A DNA stretch of 64,000 bases, from assembly GCF_024346055.1 (NCBI RefSeq), contig NZ_JAGQCH010000012.1, positions 1 through 64,000 on the forward strand, written 5' to 3'. Positions 28,095 through 36,439 of this stretch are shown one piece after another (the stretch's first letter is position 1; each line of letters opens with the position of its first letter). The notes below the pieces were generated by a model, which was not told the origin of the DNA, ran no database searches, and saw nothing but the letters and a program-made list of their open reading frames with translations. The translations under genes were made by a program, and so were the position numbers. The DNA comes from Cyanobium sp. Cruz CV13-4-11 (GTDB taxonomy: Bacteria > Cyanobacteriota > Cyanobacteriia > PCC-6307 > Cyanobiaceae).

Positions 28095-28408
28095 GAGGCG
28101 GCGCCGCCCTTCCATTCCGCCAGCTCCACGGTGATGCCCTCCGGACCGCGGAGAAACACCAGCTTGCGGTGATGAAAGTCCATGACCGCGTTGCGGAGCG
28201 CGCCACCCCCGGCCTGCAGCCGGGCAACTGTGGCCTCCAGGTCGTCAACGGCAAAGCAGATGTGGTTGAACCCCACCCGGGCCAGGTTCTCTATGGCCGG
28301 ATCAGGGAGAGGTTCCGGGTGGCGGTAGTGCAGCAGCTGCACCTCCAGCCACGGACTGGCCACGGCCAGCACAAGCGTCAGGTGGTCCGCCACGTGGTCC
28401 CTCACCAC
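28091..28408 (-). CDS. VOC (glyoxalase/dioxygenase) family protein with shortened N-terminus
   Basis: The second half is a good VOC module: LARVGFNHICFAVDDLEATV, ARLQAGGGAL and RGPEGITVELAEW with the terminal metal-ligand Glu. In the first module the frame reads (upstream of the GTG start) HVTIVVRD and then jumps to WLEVQLLHYRHPEPLP. About 30 residues of the usual beta-alpha-beta linker, normally containing AFYRDVLG, appear missing. Length is 105 against about 130-140. The metal site is probably incomplete, so activity is doubtful. The 3' end overlaps grxC by 4 bp, convergent. Confidence 0.65.
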   Translation of the reverse strand: MVRDHVADHLTLVLAVASPWLEVQLLHYRHPEPLPDPAIENLARVGFNHICFAVDDLEATVARLQAGGGALRNAVMDFHHRKLVFLRGPEGITVELAEWKGGAAS

Positions 28409-28567
28409 GATTGTGACGTGGTCAGAAGCCGGATCATGGGCGCTGCTGGGATTCGATACAGAGAGAAGATCTATACAGCCACAGAAGCAGCCAAGATAGA
28501 GCAGAGTTTACTGGACTAAACTTGTCAAACTCAGAGGCATAGGCATGGGAGTGCGGAGACGCAGGAT

Positions 28568-31561
28568 CTATTCATAAGTGAGACCAAAGACCGTATCCGC
28601 CATCCAGCGGCGGAACGACTCGTTGTCCATGAACTGCTTGAAGAGCTCCATGTCATCCTTGAGCACATCCGTCATCACGCGCATCAATGCCATGTCGTGT
28701 TCGATCCTTGCATTCTGTTTGTCGGAGTATTGGCGGGCATTCTGGTAGGCGGGGTCCGCGGAAACGCGCCTGGGGATGTCTTCGGTGATCAGGCGGTTGA
28801 CTCGATCCTCGTCGGTCCACTCGATGTTGCCGAACTGATCATTGAACACCTTGAGGATGTTCGAGAGGCGATCCAACTCCGGCCCATGGTTACCGCCACC
28901 ACCGCCAGGTGGCACTGGCTGAATTTCCGCGTCCTCATCGGCAAGCTGAATCCTGACGGCCGCCTGCTTCTCCACGCGGTAACTGTCCATATCGATCGCT
29001 TCCAGGATTCCTGCTGAGAGGTCTTCCTCAATCGGAGCCGGCAGCTTGGAGATGAGGAAGTTCAACAGGATCGAGAGCTTCTCCCAATCGGCGTTGGTGT
29101 AGGGGAGAATCGATGAGAGGAAGCCGTAGGTGCGAGTGAAGGCCTTGGCCTTGCCCTTGAAGGCCACCTGGCCATCTTCGTCAAGCTGCTCCCGGTAGAC
29201 CGCCACGCAGGCATCGAGGATGGAATCGAGAGAATCGCGATCAGCGCCGCCCAGATACAGCTCCACCAGGTCGTCGACCTGCTGCAGATCGTAGACCTGA
29301 TAACCATCGAGGGTGCCCTTAAGGTTGTGAAGCTTGTCGGGGTCAGTTTCGTCGGCGAGGATGGTGGTGCGATGGTAATCCGCGAAAGCCTGCTGAATGG
29401 TGTCGACGTCGTTCATGAAGTCGAGCACGAAGACGTCATGCTTTTTGGGGTGGGCGCGGTTCAGCCTTGACAGGGTTTGCACCGCCTTGATGCCCGACAG
29501 CACTTTGTCGACATACATCGTGTGCAGCAGGGGTTCGTCGTAGCCGGTCTGGAATTTGTCGGCACAGATCAGAAAGCGATAGGGATCTTCCTGGATCTTG
29601 TCGGCAATCTGGCTCGATGGAAACCCGTTGAGGGAGGCTTCGGTAACTTTGCTACCACCGTACTCGTGCTCCCCGGAGAAGGCGACGATGGGCAGGTATT
29701 GACTCTTGCGTTCGGACAGGTAGGAGCGGAAAGCATGGAAATACTGGATCGCCCGTTCGATGCCGCTGGTCACCAGCATGGATCGGGCCTCGCCGCCAAT
29801 CTTTCTTAGGGAAAGCACCTGCTCGTGGAAGTGATCCACCATGATTTCCGCCTTGAGCTGGATCGCATGCTCATGGCTCTCCACGTAGCGGCGGAGCTTC
29901 TTCTTGGCGCGCTTGCTGTCGAACTCGGGATCACTCTCCACCTTTTTGATGAGCTTGTAGTAGCTCTCCACCGGTGTGTAGTGGCGCAGCACATCGAGGA
30001 TGAAGCCCTCCTGAATGGCCTGCTTCATCGTGTAGCTGTGGAACGGAAGGTGCCGCACGGTTCCATCGGCCTGGGGGTCGGGAAGCCCGAAGATCTCCAG
30101 GGTCTTGTTCTTGGGTGTGGCCGTGAAGGCGAAGTAGCTGGCATTGGGCAGCAGCTGCTTGGCCTCCATCAGCCGGTTGATCTTGTCTTCCGTGGTTTCC
30201 TCCTCTTCTTCCACCCCTGTACTGGAGAGGGCCAGGGAGAGGGCCGCCGAAGTACGCCCGCCCTGGCTGGAATGGGCTTCGTCGATCACGATGGCAAAGC
30301 GGCGGCCGCGCTGCTCATTGCCGATTTCGTCAAGAATGAACGGAAACTTCTGAACCGTGGTGATGATGATTTTCTTGCCTTCGGCGATGAACTTGCGTAG
30401 GTCTTCTGAGCGTTCGGCATGGCCTACCGTGGCGCCCACCTGGGCGAACTGTTTGATGGTGCCCTTGATCTGCTGATCAAGGATGCGGCGGTCGGTGACC
30501 ACCAGGATCGAATCGAACACGGCGGTGTTGTTGCGCTCAAGGCCGATCAGCTGGTGGGCCAACCAGGCGATCGAGTTGCTCTTGCCGCTACCGGCGGAGT
30601 GCTGGATCAGATAGCGGCGGCCGGCGCCGTTCTCAGCGGCATCAGCGAGCAGTCGACGCACCACCTCGAGCTGGTGGAAGCGGGGCCAGATCTGCACCGC
30701 CTTCTTCCTGCCGGTCTTCTCGTCGTTGGTCTCCACCACCTGGGCGTAGTTCTCAAGGATGTCGGTGAGCCCCTCGCGGGTGAGGATCTGCTTCCAGAGG
30801 TAGGCCGTCTTGAGGCCCTCCGGGTTCGGGGGGTTGCCGGCGCCGTCGTTCCAACCCTTGTTGAAGGGCAGGAACCAGGAGGCTTTGCCTTTGAGCTGGG
30901 TGCAGAAGCGCACCTCATGGTCGTCCACGGCGAAATGGGCCACGCAGCGGCCGAATTCGAACAGCTTCTCGCGCGGGTCGCGGTCGAGCTGATATTGCTT
31001 CACGGCGTCAGCAACCGTCTGCTTGGTGAGGCTGTTCTTGAGTTCAAAGGTGGCCACCGGTAAGCCATTGATGAACAGGCCCAGATCCAGAGCTCGCTGG
31101 GTTTCATCGCGGCTGTAGCGGAGCTGGCGGGACACGCTGAAGCGGTTGGCGGCGAAGCGCTCGATCGCTTTGGGGTTCCCTGGTGAAGGCGTGCCGCAGA
31201 AGAGATCGAGGTGATGGGGCCCGTGCTTGAGGCCGTGGCGGAGCACGTCGATGCTGCCGCGCCGGGAGATCTCCCCCTGCAGTCGCGCCAGGAACTTGCG
31301 GCGGGTGGGACCATCGACCTCCAGCGCCAGGGAATCGAGGGCATCGGGCTGGGTGGCCATCAGGAAGCCGCGCAGCTGAACGAGATCGATGCAGTAGTCG
31401 CGGTCGTAATGGGTGGGATCTCCCAGCAGCCAACCGGTGCCACCAGCCACCGGCACGCTGGTTTCGGTGGCCACGTGGGCGGGCACGAGCACATCGGTGC
31501 GTCCGGTCATCGCCCGCAGGATCAGGGCCTCCAGGCCCTTTTCGCTGGTGTCGGTGCTCAT
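28568..31561 (-). CDS. hsdR: Type I restriction enzyme, R (restriction/translocase) subunit
   Basis: The 997-residue protein has an N-terminal PD-(D/E)xK nuclease, with DLGLFINGLPVATFELKNS giving the Asp and ExK near residues 155-172. The SF2 translocase has Walker A HSAGSGKSNS near 324, DEAH box VIDEAHSSQGG near 427 and motif III AFTATPKNKT. A helicase C domain follows (LICADKFQTGYDEPLLHTMY, LSRLNRAHPKKHDVFVLDF). It translocates and cleaves unmodified DNA with HsdM and HsdS. It is last in the island and is separated from darG by 114 bp carrying a duplicated motif. Confidence 0.95.
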   Translation of the reverse strand: MSTDTSEKGLEALILRAMTGRTDVLVPAHVATETSVPVAGGTGWLLGDPTHYDRDYCIDLVQLRGFLMATQPDALDSLALEVDGPTRRKFLARLQGEISRRGSIDVLRHGLKHGPHHLDLFCGTPSPGNPKAIERFAANRFSVSRQLRYSRDETQRALDLGLFINGLPVATFELKNSLTKQTVADAVKQYQLDRDPREKLFEFGRCVAHFAVDDHEVRFCTQLKGKASWFLPFNKGWNDGAGNPPNPEGLKTAYLWKQILTREGLTDILENYAQVVETNDEKTGRKKAVQIWPRFHQLEVVRRLLADAAENGAGRRYLIQHSAGSGKSNSIAWLAHQLIGLERNNTAVFDSILVVTDRRILDQQIKGTIKQFAQVGATVGHAERSEDLRKFIAEGKKIIITTVQKFPFILDEIGNEQRGRRFAIVIDEAHSSQGGRTSAALSLALSSTGVEEEEETTEDKINRLMEAKQLLPNASYFAFTATPKNKTLEIFGLPDPQADGTVRHLPFHSYTMKQAIQEGFILDVLRHYTPVESYYKLIKKVESDPEFDSKRAKKKLRRYVESHEHAIQLKAEIMVDHFHEQVLSLRKIGGEARSMLVTSGIERAIQYFHAFRSYLSERKSQYLPIVAFSGEHEYGGSKVTEASLNGFPSSQIADKIQEDPYRFLICADKFQTGYDEPLLHTMYVDKVLSGIKAVQTLSRLNRAHPKKHDVFVLDFMNDVDTIQQAFADYHRTTILADETDPDKLHNLKGTLDGYQVYDLQQVDDLVELYLGGADRDSLDSILDACVAVYREQLDEDGQVAFKGKAKAFTRTYGFLSSILPYTNADWEKLSILLNFLISKLPAPIEEDLSAGILEAIDMDSYRVEKQAAVRIQLADEDAEIQPVPPGGGGGNHGPELDRLSNILKVFNDQFGNIEWTDEDRVNRLITEDIPRRVSADPAYQNARQYSDKQNARIEHDMALMRVMTDVLKDDMELFKQFMDNESFRRWMADTVFGLTYE

Positions 31562-31572
31562 GAGGGCGCCTC

Positions 31573-31593
31573 GATCACGTACCCGTCACGTAG
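31573..31593. repeat. 21-bp motif, copy 1 (upstream of hsdR)
   Basis: Contains TCACGTACCCGTCACGT: the half-site TCACGT occurs twice exactly 11 bp apart, one helical turn. It starts 12 bp upstream of the hsdR start codon on the minus strand, in a good operator position. A related copy lies 90 bp away. Confidence 0.55.
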
Positions 31594-31662
31594 AGATGAT
31601 GCGGCAAAAGGCTTGCAGCGCCGGGGATTCCGGACTGCGGAGGGGACCCGGGCACCTCTCCT

Positions 31663-31683
31663 GATCAAGTACCCATCAAGTGG
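31663..31683. repeat. 21-bp motif, copy 2 (overlapping darG 3' end)
   Basis: Contains TCAAGTACCCATCAAGT: the half-site TCAAGT occurs twice, 11 bp apart, with the same ACCC core as copy 1. It overlaps the last codons and stop of darG. Confidence 0.55.
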
Positions 31684-32791
31684 CAGGGTCATGGCTGCCT
31701 GTTGGGGCAACACTCAGGCTTAACTGCCCATCAGGTGTAGCTGGCTCCTCCAGCGCTTGCACCCAGCCTGCCTGCGCCAGGACGCTGCTGGCGAGCTCAA
31801 TCTGTCGTGGTGAAAACTGACGTTTGCGAGCATTCCAGGCATGGGTTTGATGCACGAGATCAGCCATCGTCTGAGGATTCTCACGGGTATGCAGCCAATG
31901 AACTGTGGCCAGAAGTTCTAGGCCAAAGGAGCTTTCGAAGCCCGCCACGAGATCAGCAACTCGTTGGAAGCGAGCCTGGGTGGCGGGATGATCCGCGAGG
32001 TAGTGCATCGCCTTCTCGCCAGCATCATCGAGGATGGTGAGAGGCTTCTCGGGAGTATCGCCCCCATCGCCATAGCCCTTGATGAAGTAGCCCTCGATGG
32101 CATTCAGGACATGCCGGAGGTTCTCGGCATAGGGGCCGTAAGGCGCTGCCTTGTAAATGAGCTTTAGTGGTTCTTCGGCTTCCTGGAGGAAATACATGAG
32201 CTTGTGCACTTCCAGCAAGGACACGAAAGGATCCAGCAGTCCGCAGAGATAACGGTGCATCAGGCCAACCAAAGCTGCACGGCCTGGCGTCATCTGAGGA
32301 GCCTTGTGGGCCTTCACGCTTGGCTGGCTGCTTGGTTCTGAAATCGGCTCGAAGAGATAGACCTTCACATGCCCTAGGCCCTGAAAAGCGTCCTGGATGC
32401 GAGCCTTGACCAACGACCAAGGGAGGCCGCCAAGACCACAGCCAAGCGGAGGAACGGCAATACTGGTGATCTTCAGATCCGCCACGACTCGAACCAGATC
32501 AACAAGGCCCGCATCGATGTCTTCCAACCGGCTTTTTCCTTTCCAGTGGCGTTTTGTTGGGAAGTTAATGATATATAGAGGGCCCTGAAGTTGATTAGTA
32601 TTGGTGATGAACATTCTGCCAGGCCTGACTTCGTAGCGCTTGCAAGCCTTGGCATATTCCTTGTAGTTCTCCGGGTACCGATTCTTGAACTGCAGGGCAA
32701 TGCCGCGGCCCATGACGCCGACGCAGTTCACCGTATTGACGAGGGCTTCAGCCGTCGACTCAAGAATGTCGCCACGGGCGGGCTGGATCAT
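31676..32791 (-). CDS. darG: DarG antitoxin: macrodomain DNA ADP-ribosyl glycohydrolase
   Basis: The 371-residue protein has an N-terminal macrodomain (1-155): GDILESTAEALVNTVNCVGV, MGRGIALQFKNRYPENY and SIAVPPLGCGLGGLPW. This matches DarG, including the NTVNCVG loop and GCGLGGL. The C-terminal half, about 180-355, is the DarT-binding DUF4065-like region seen in long DarGs (LLEVHKLMYFLQEAEEPLKL, YGPYAENLRHVLNAIEGYF). It removes ADP-ribose from DNA and neutralises DarT. ATG 32791 is preferred over an earlier start at 32821, because MIQPARGDIL is the normal DarG opening and lies 17 bp after darT. Confidence 0.93.
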   Translation of the reverse strand: MIQPARGDILESTAEALVNTVNCVGVMGRGIALQFKNRYPENYKEYAKACKRYEVRPGRMFITNTNQLQGPLYIINFPTKRHWKGKSRLEDIDAGLVDLVRVVADLKITSIAVPPLGCGLGGLPWSLVKARIQDAFQGLGHVKVYLFEPISEPSSQPSVKAHKAPQMTPGRAALVGLMHRYLCGLLDPFVSLLEVHKLMYFLQEAEEPLKLIYKAAPYGPYAENLRHVLNAIEGYFIKGYGDGGDTPEKPLTILDDAGEKAMHYLADHPATQARFQRVADLVAGFESSFGLELLATVHWLHTRENPQTMADLVHQTHAWNARKRQFSPRQIELASSVLAQAGWVQALEEPATPDGQLSLSVAPTGSHDPAT

Positions 32792-32808
32792 GGCTCGTGA
32801 CCTCCCAC

Positions 32809-33456
32809 TCAATAGTACCAAGAAGATTGTATTTCAACAGGGGGCCGATGTCCACTGGTGGAAAGGAAAGTCTCAACATGCTCTCGAGTGCGTTGATTCT
32901 GAACACCGATCCGTTCAACCAAGTGCCAGGCCACTTGCTCTTCCACAAGAAATTCAGATTGCTTGTGTTCTCTGATCGCAGGCTGGTTCCATTGCCTTGC
33001 CTGAATGGCTTGCCAATTCAACTCTCTCAGGTAATCCAGTGAACCAGAATCTTCGAAATAGCGCGAGCCGGCATTGCCGTTCGTGATGGCCCAACGCCTG
33101 TTCCGCCCATCTGCCCAGTTGGCGACCGTCTGCAGATCGAACTCGAGGTGAACGACGGGACCTTGCCCGCCGGCGTAAGAAAGATTGGGATGATTGCGCT
33201 TGTAAATCAGGAACAGCATGATGGAGCGCGAACAGTAATAGAAGGGAACACACTCTCCGACATGAAGACCTGGATGACTGGCGAGGGTGAGATCCTCTAG
33301 GCGCCGACGTTTGATATCGTCCATTCCGATCACCGTGCCGCCTGGATCGCGCCGGCTGATGATGGCATCCGAATACAGGAAGCCATCGATAATCACCGAG
33401 GGCAACCGATCCACGTGGAGGATGTGATAGATCTTGGGATCGGCTGGAGGGGGCAT
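32809..33456 (-). CDS. darT: DarT toxin: DNA (thymidine) ADP-ribosyltransferase
   Basis: The 215-residue protein has the DarT (DUF4433) pattern: IYHILHVDRLPSVIIDGFLY at the N-terminus, HVGECVPFYYCSRSIMLFLI (NAD-binding Arg region) near residue 75, and the catalytic Glu region REHKQSEFLVEEQVAWHLVE near 165-180. DarT uses NAD+ to ADP-ribosylate thymidine or guanosine in single-stranded DNA, blocking replication; in some bacteria it acts against phage. It starts 6 bp after hsdS and is followed by darG, so the pair sits inside the type I R-M transcription unit. It is noticeably less GC-rich than the flanks. Confidence 0.93.
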   Translation of the reverse strand: MPPPADPKIYHILHVDRLPSVIIDGFLYSDAIISRRDPGGTVIGMDDIKRRRLEDLTLASHPGLHVGECVPFYYCSRSIMLFLIYKRNHPNLSYAGGQGPVVHLEFDLQTVANWADGRNRRWAITNGNAGSRYFEDSGSLDYLRELNWQAIQARQWNQPAIREHKQSEFLVEEQVAWHLVERIGVQNQRTREHVETFLSTSGHRPPVEIQSSWYY

Positions 33457-33462
33457 GGATGA

Positions 33463-34896
33463 TCACACATCTGCATCATCGTTCAGATCGATCTCATCTT
33501 CTCCATTTTCCAGCTCTTCATTGGCATCATCAACTACAGGGTCTTCCACCATCACTTCCTCTGGTAACTGTGCTGCCGCCTCGCGGACATCAAGCTTGCC
33601 GGTAACCACATCGGCGATCAGGCGGGTTCGATATTCGCCCAGGAGGACGATTTCCCTATAGGTAACCTCTAGTGACATTGATACAGCATTGGTCTGCCGT
33701 GCAATGGCATCAATGATTGCCTGCTGTTCATTAAGTGGCGGCAGGAGAATCGGGAAGGTGCGCAACGTTGTGCTGTTTGTCGCCGCAAGGTTCGTAGTTT
33801 GCTTTGCAGTCAACTGGAAAAAAGTACGACCATGCTCTGATGCCATCAGGCCTTCGAGAAACTCAGGAAGCAGTAGAGACCTATTGCAGCGGACAGCAAA
33901 CACATGGTTCTGGTGCAGGCAAACAGGAATCTCGGCGTGCCAAACGCAGCCTCGACCAAGTTTGTCGATATCCCCTCCCTCAGTCATAAGGACATCACCT
34001 GGACGAAGCATTGCCCCTGCGGCCTCGCGTTCCGGCACATCAATGTGCTTAACGTGCCTCAAGTCAACTCGTCCGACTTGGACGTTTGCGACTCGAAGGT
34101 AAGGATAGGAAATAGTTAGCGATCCAAGGTATACCTTGCCCAGGGTCAAGCCAGTCTGGACGCCGGCTACATCCTTAAGCTTCCTCACATCCCAATGCTC
34201 CGGCACATCCCCTAACCACTCAACGCCGGAGGGCTTTAGGCGCACGTTGGGATCAAGGCCGCGGGTGACGGTGCGATGAATGATGGCCTGCTTCTGCTCC
34301 TCCAGCAGATTGATCAGCTTCTGCTTGGCGCGTATGTAGCGGCGGATTTTGCGGTCGGCGTGGTCGAGGAACCGGACGATGGCGGCTTGTTCGGGGAGAG
34401 GGGGGCAGATGATTGGAATCCGAAGGAACTCGTCTGGTTACAATCGCAATCGGGAAGAGTTGATGCCTGTCGAGCGACACATGTACTCCGACTTGTAGAC
34501 GTCAATTCGAAGAAGTCTGTCAAGATATTCGGGATTCAGCTCATCGGATCGTTGAGGCCGATAGATGCCGTAGGCAGGGCTGACGAGACCCACTTGTCGA
34601 GCTATGCCAAGAGCCCCCATGAATGCCCACATTGTATTGATGGCGATATCGCCTGGTCGGCAGATTTTGTAGCCAATGGTTGATTCCGCGAGGAACATCG
34701 TGACGTTCTGTTTGCGAGGCGTTACTCCAGTCTTGTGAGAGACAGAAAGCAGCTCCTCCTTGCCTGTTTCGGAACGATCATCCGCTTCACGATAGAAGTA
34801 CTTGGCTCGCCTCTCAGTCCAATGCTCCGGCACCTCCCCCAAGCAAGGCACGCCAGTGTCCTTCATCGCGGGATAGGGCTTGAGACCGTCAATCAC
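33463..34896 (-). pseudogene. hsdS: Type I restriction specificity subunit interrupted by one in-frame TAA
   Basis: One continuous frame from GTG 34896 to 33463 encodes a normal two-domain HsdS of about 477 codons. TRD1 opens with MKDTGVPCLGEVPEHWTERR. The first conserved region is PPLPEQAAIVRFLDHADRKI and a coiled coil. TRD2 opens with LKPSGVEWLGDVPEHW, followed by PPLNEQQAIIDAI and RTRLIADVVTGKLDVREAA. A single TAA at 34438-34440 falls where homologues read LRL-Y-PDEFLRIP, so one base change from a Tyr codon explains it. As written, a 152-residue first half ends there and an internal GTG at 34245 could start the second half. It overlaps the upstream gene as GTGA. Confidence 0.88.
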
Positions 34897-35276
34897 GGGC
34901 TCACCTCTACCGGTCCAAACTGCCAGCCACGGCGCAGGGCATGGTCCCGCAGCCGCTTGGCGATGGATTTACGCACCCCGTTGCTCTTGCCCGTGAAATC
35001 GATGGACACATGCTCAGGGTCTGGCACTCCATCAGGAATGACCCCGAGGCCTTCACCTTCACATTCACCGACCAGAACTCCAAGGACACCCACCGACTGC
35101 CGGACGCGTTCCACGGTGTAACGATGCCAGGCCAGTTCTGCGGCAATCCGGCTGCCATCATCGAAGGAAAGGAGGCCCTGATCCTTCGGCGTGGGTCGAA
35201 ACGCTTGGCTACCTGGGTGGCCCCCCTCAACAAACGAGGGGTGGATCTGACGCCACAAGGGTGATTCTGGATTCAC
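34893..35276 (-). CDS. Uncharacterised protein Y of the R-M island
   Basis: The 127-residue soluble protein opens SPLWRQIHPSFVEGGHPGSQ then AFRPTPKDQGLLSFDDG, and carries VGVLGVLVGECEGEGLGVIP and EHVSIDFTG. I believe this is a conserved family of unknown function, but I cannot name it. It overlaps both neighbours by 4 nt (ATGA with the 388-residue gene, GTGA with hsdS). It is therefore translated as part of the hsd operon and is probably functionally tied to it. Confidence 0.75.
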   Translation of the reverse strand: MNPESPLWRQIHPSFVEGGHPGSQAFRPTPKDQGLLSFDDGSRIAAELAWHRYTVERVRQSVGVLGVLVGECEGEGLGVIPDGVPDPEHVSIDFTGKSNGVRKSIAKRLRDHALRRGWQFGPVEVSP

Positions 35277-36439
35277 GGAGTCGGCTCTCCATCGCCATCC
35301 TCGGGTCTCGTACTTGTCTTGGAGATCACCCGCGCCATCATGCGCCCGAGAGCTTCGAGGGCCTCCGTGTCATCGAAATCGATGGTCTTCTCCTCAGTCT
35401 CCCCGGTATCCAGATCCATCGCGTGCCACTCGACATGCCCGGTGACTTCATCGAACTCGATTGACACATCAAGCCGCCCGATGAGCCATTCCGCTTCCAC
35501 GCCACCCTCAGGTGTTGGATAAAGACGGGGAAGCTGTGCTTCGTCCTTCAGATGTTCGTTGAACCAGGTGCCTACCCGCGCGAGCAGATCCTGACTCAAA
35601 ACAACCCCCTGACCATCAAGCCAGCCATCACGGAGTTTCTTAAAGTTCTCCAGCTGAACACTTGGGTCTAAGGGATCCAGCAGCTCAATGGCTGTGACCT
35701 CATCGACGCGCTGTAGTTGCTGAGAACGGTCGAAACTACCCACACCGCTTACGCGGAGCCAACTCACCCCGAACTCACCAACGCGCACTTCGCTCAGCTC
35801 TTCAAGCTGTTGATCCGTCACCGTTGCGGCAACCGACCGGCCGTCCACAAACTCGATCGTGATGCTGTGCTCCTTGGGGCGCACATCCCCGAGCTTCACA
35901 ACAAGCTCTACTTCATCGGTAAGTATCTGAACACCCGGCCGAGTGAGCAACAGACGCCGCCGCAGCTCTTTTGTGAATTGGACGGTGGTGCCTTCGCGGC
36001 GAACGAGATCAATGGCTTCCCCATCGTGCAGACCACGACCAAACTTCTCAACGTATGGCCAGACTCCAGCCGGTAAAGGGGTCGATGATCCCTGAGAGGA
36101 ATCCTGTGCATGGGCGATTGCATCGACGAATCGATCGCGTGCTGAACGAGCTGCTTGAGCACGAGAATTCAATCCAGGCAGAAGATCTTCCTCGATGACC
36201 ATGCCGATCTGAGCAACGTAACTGCCCTCGCGCGAACCCAAAAGGTGCATTGTTAGGCCCTCGCTGAACCCGCGCGGTGTGCGCCTACGATTCGGATTGG
36301 ACTGCCGAAACTCGTCCTTGGCAATCTCCAAGATGATTCCCTGAAGCGCCTCCAAGTCCTTCAACAGCGAGAGCGGCAGCGTGTTCGCACGGAAACGCTC
36401 CCCTGTGAAGCGAGGTTCGAGCAGGATCTCAGTGTTCAT
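35273..36439 (-). CDS. Uncharacterised protein X of the R-M island
   Basis: The 388-residue acidic protein has no TM segment or enzyme motif that I recognise. The N-terminal part (LPLSLLKDLEALQGIILEIA then KDEFRQSNPNRRRTPRGFSE) looks helical, and the rest appears beta-rich. There are paired 4-nt overlaps with hsdM upstream and with the 127-residue gene downstream. The placement between hsdM and hsdS is where accessory or regulatory genes of defence islands often sit; the function is unknown. Confidence 0.8.
   Translation of the reverse strand: MNTEILLEPRFTGERFRANTLPLSLLKDLEALQGIILEIAKDEFRQSNPNRRRTPRGFSEGLTMHLLGSREGSYVAQIGMVIEEDLLPGLNSRAQAARSARDRFVDAIAHAQDSSQGSSTPLPAGVWPYVEKFGRGLHDGEAIDLVRREGTTVQFTKELRRRLLLTRPGVQILTDEVELVVKLGDVRPKEHSITIEFVDGRSVAATVTDQQLEELSEVRVGEFGVSWLRVSGVGSFDRSQQLQRVDEVTAIELLDPLDPSVQLENFKKLRDGWLDGQGVVLSQDLLARVGTWFNEHLKDEAQLPRLYPTPEGGVEAEWLIGRLDVSIEFDEVTGHVEWHAMDLDTGETEEKTIDFDDTEALEALGRMMARVISKTSTRPEDGDGEPTP

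Noticed and set aside
33463-34896. Phase-variable hsdS inversion system
   Set aside because: There are no inverted repeats or second hsdS copy nearby. The interruption is a plain TAA, not a repeat tract.
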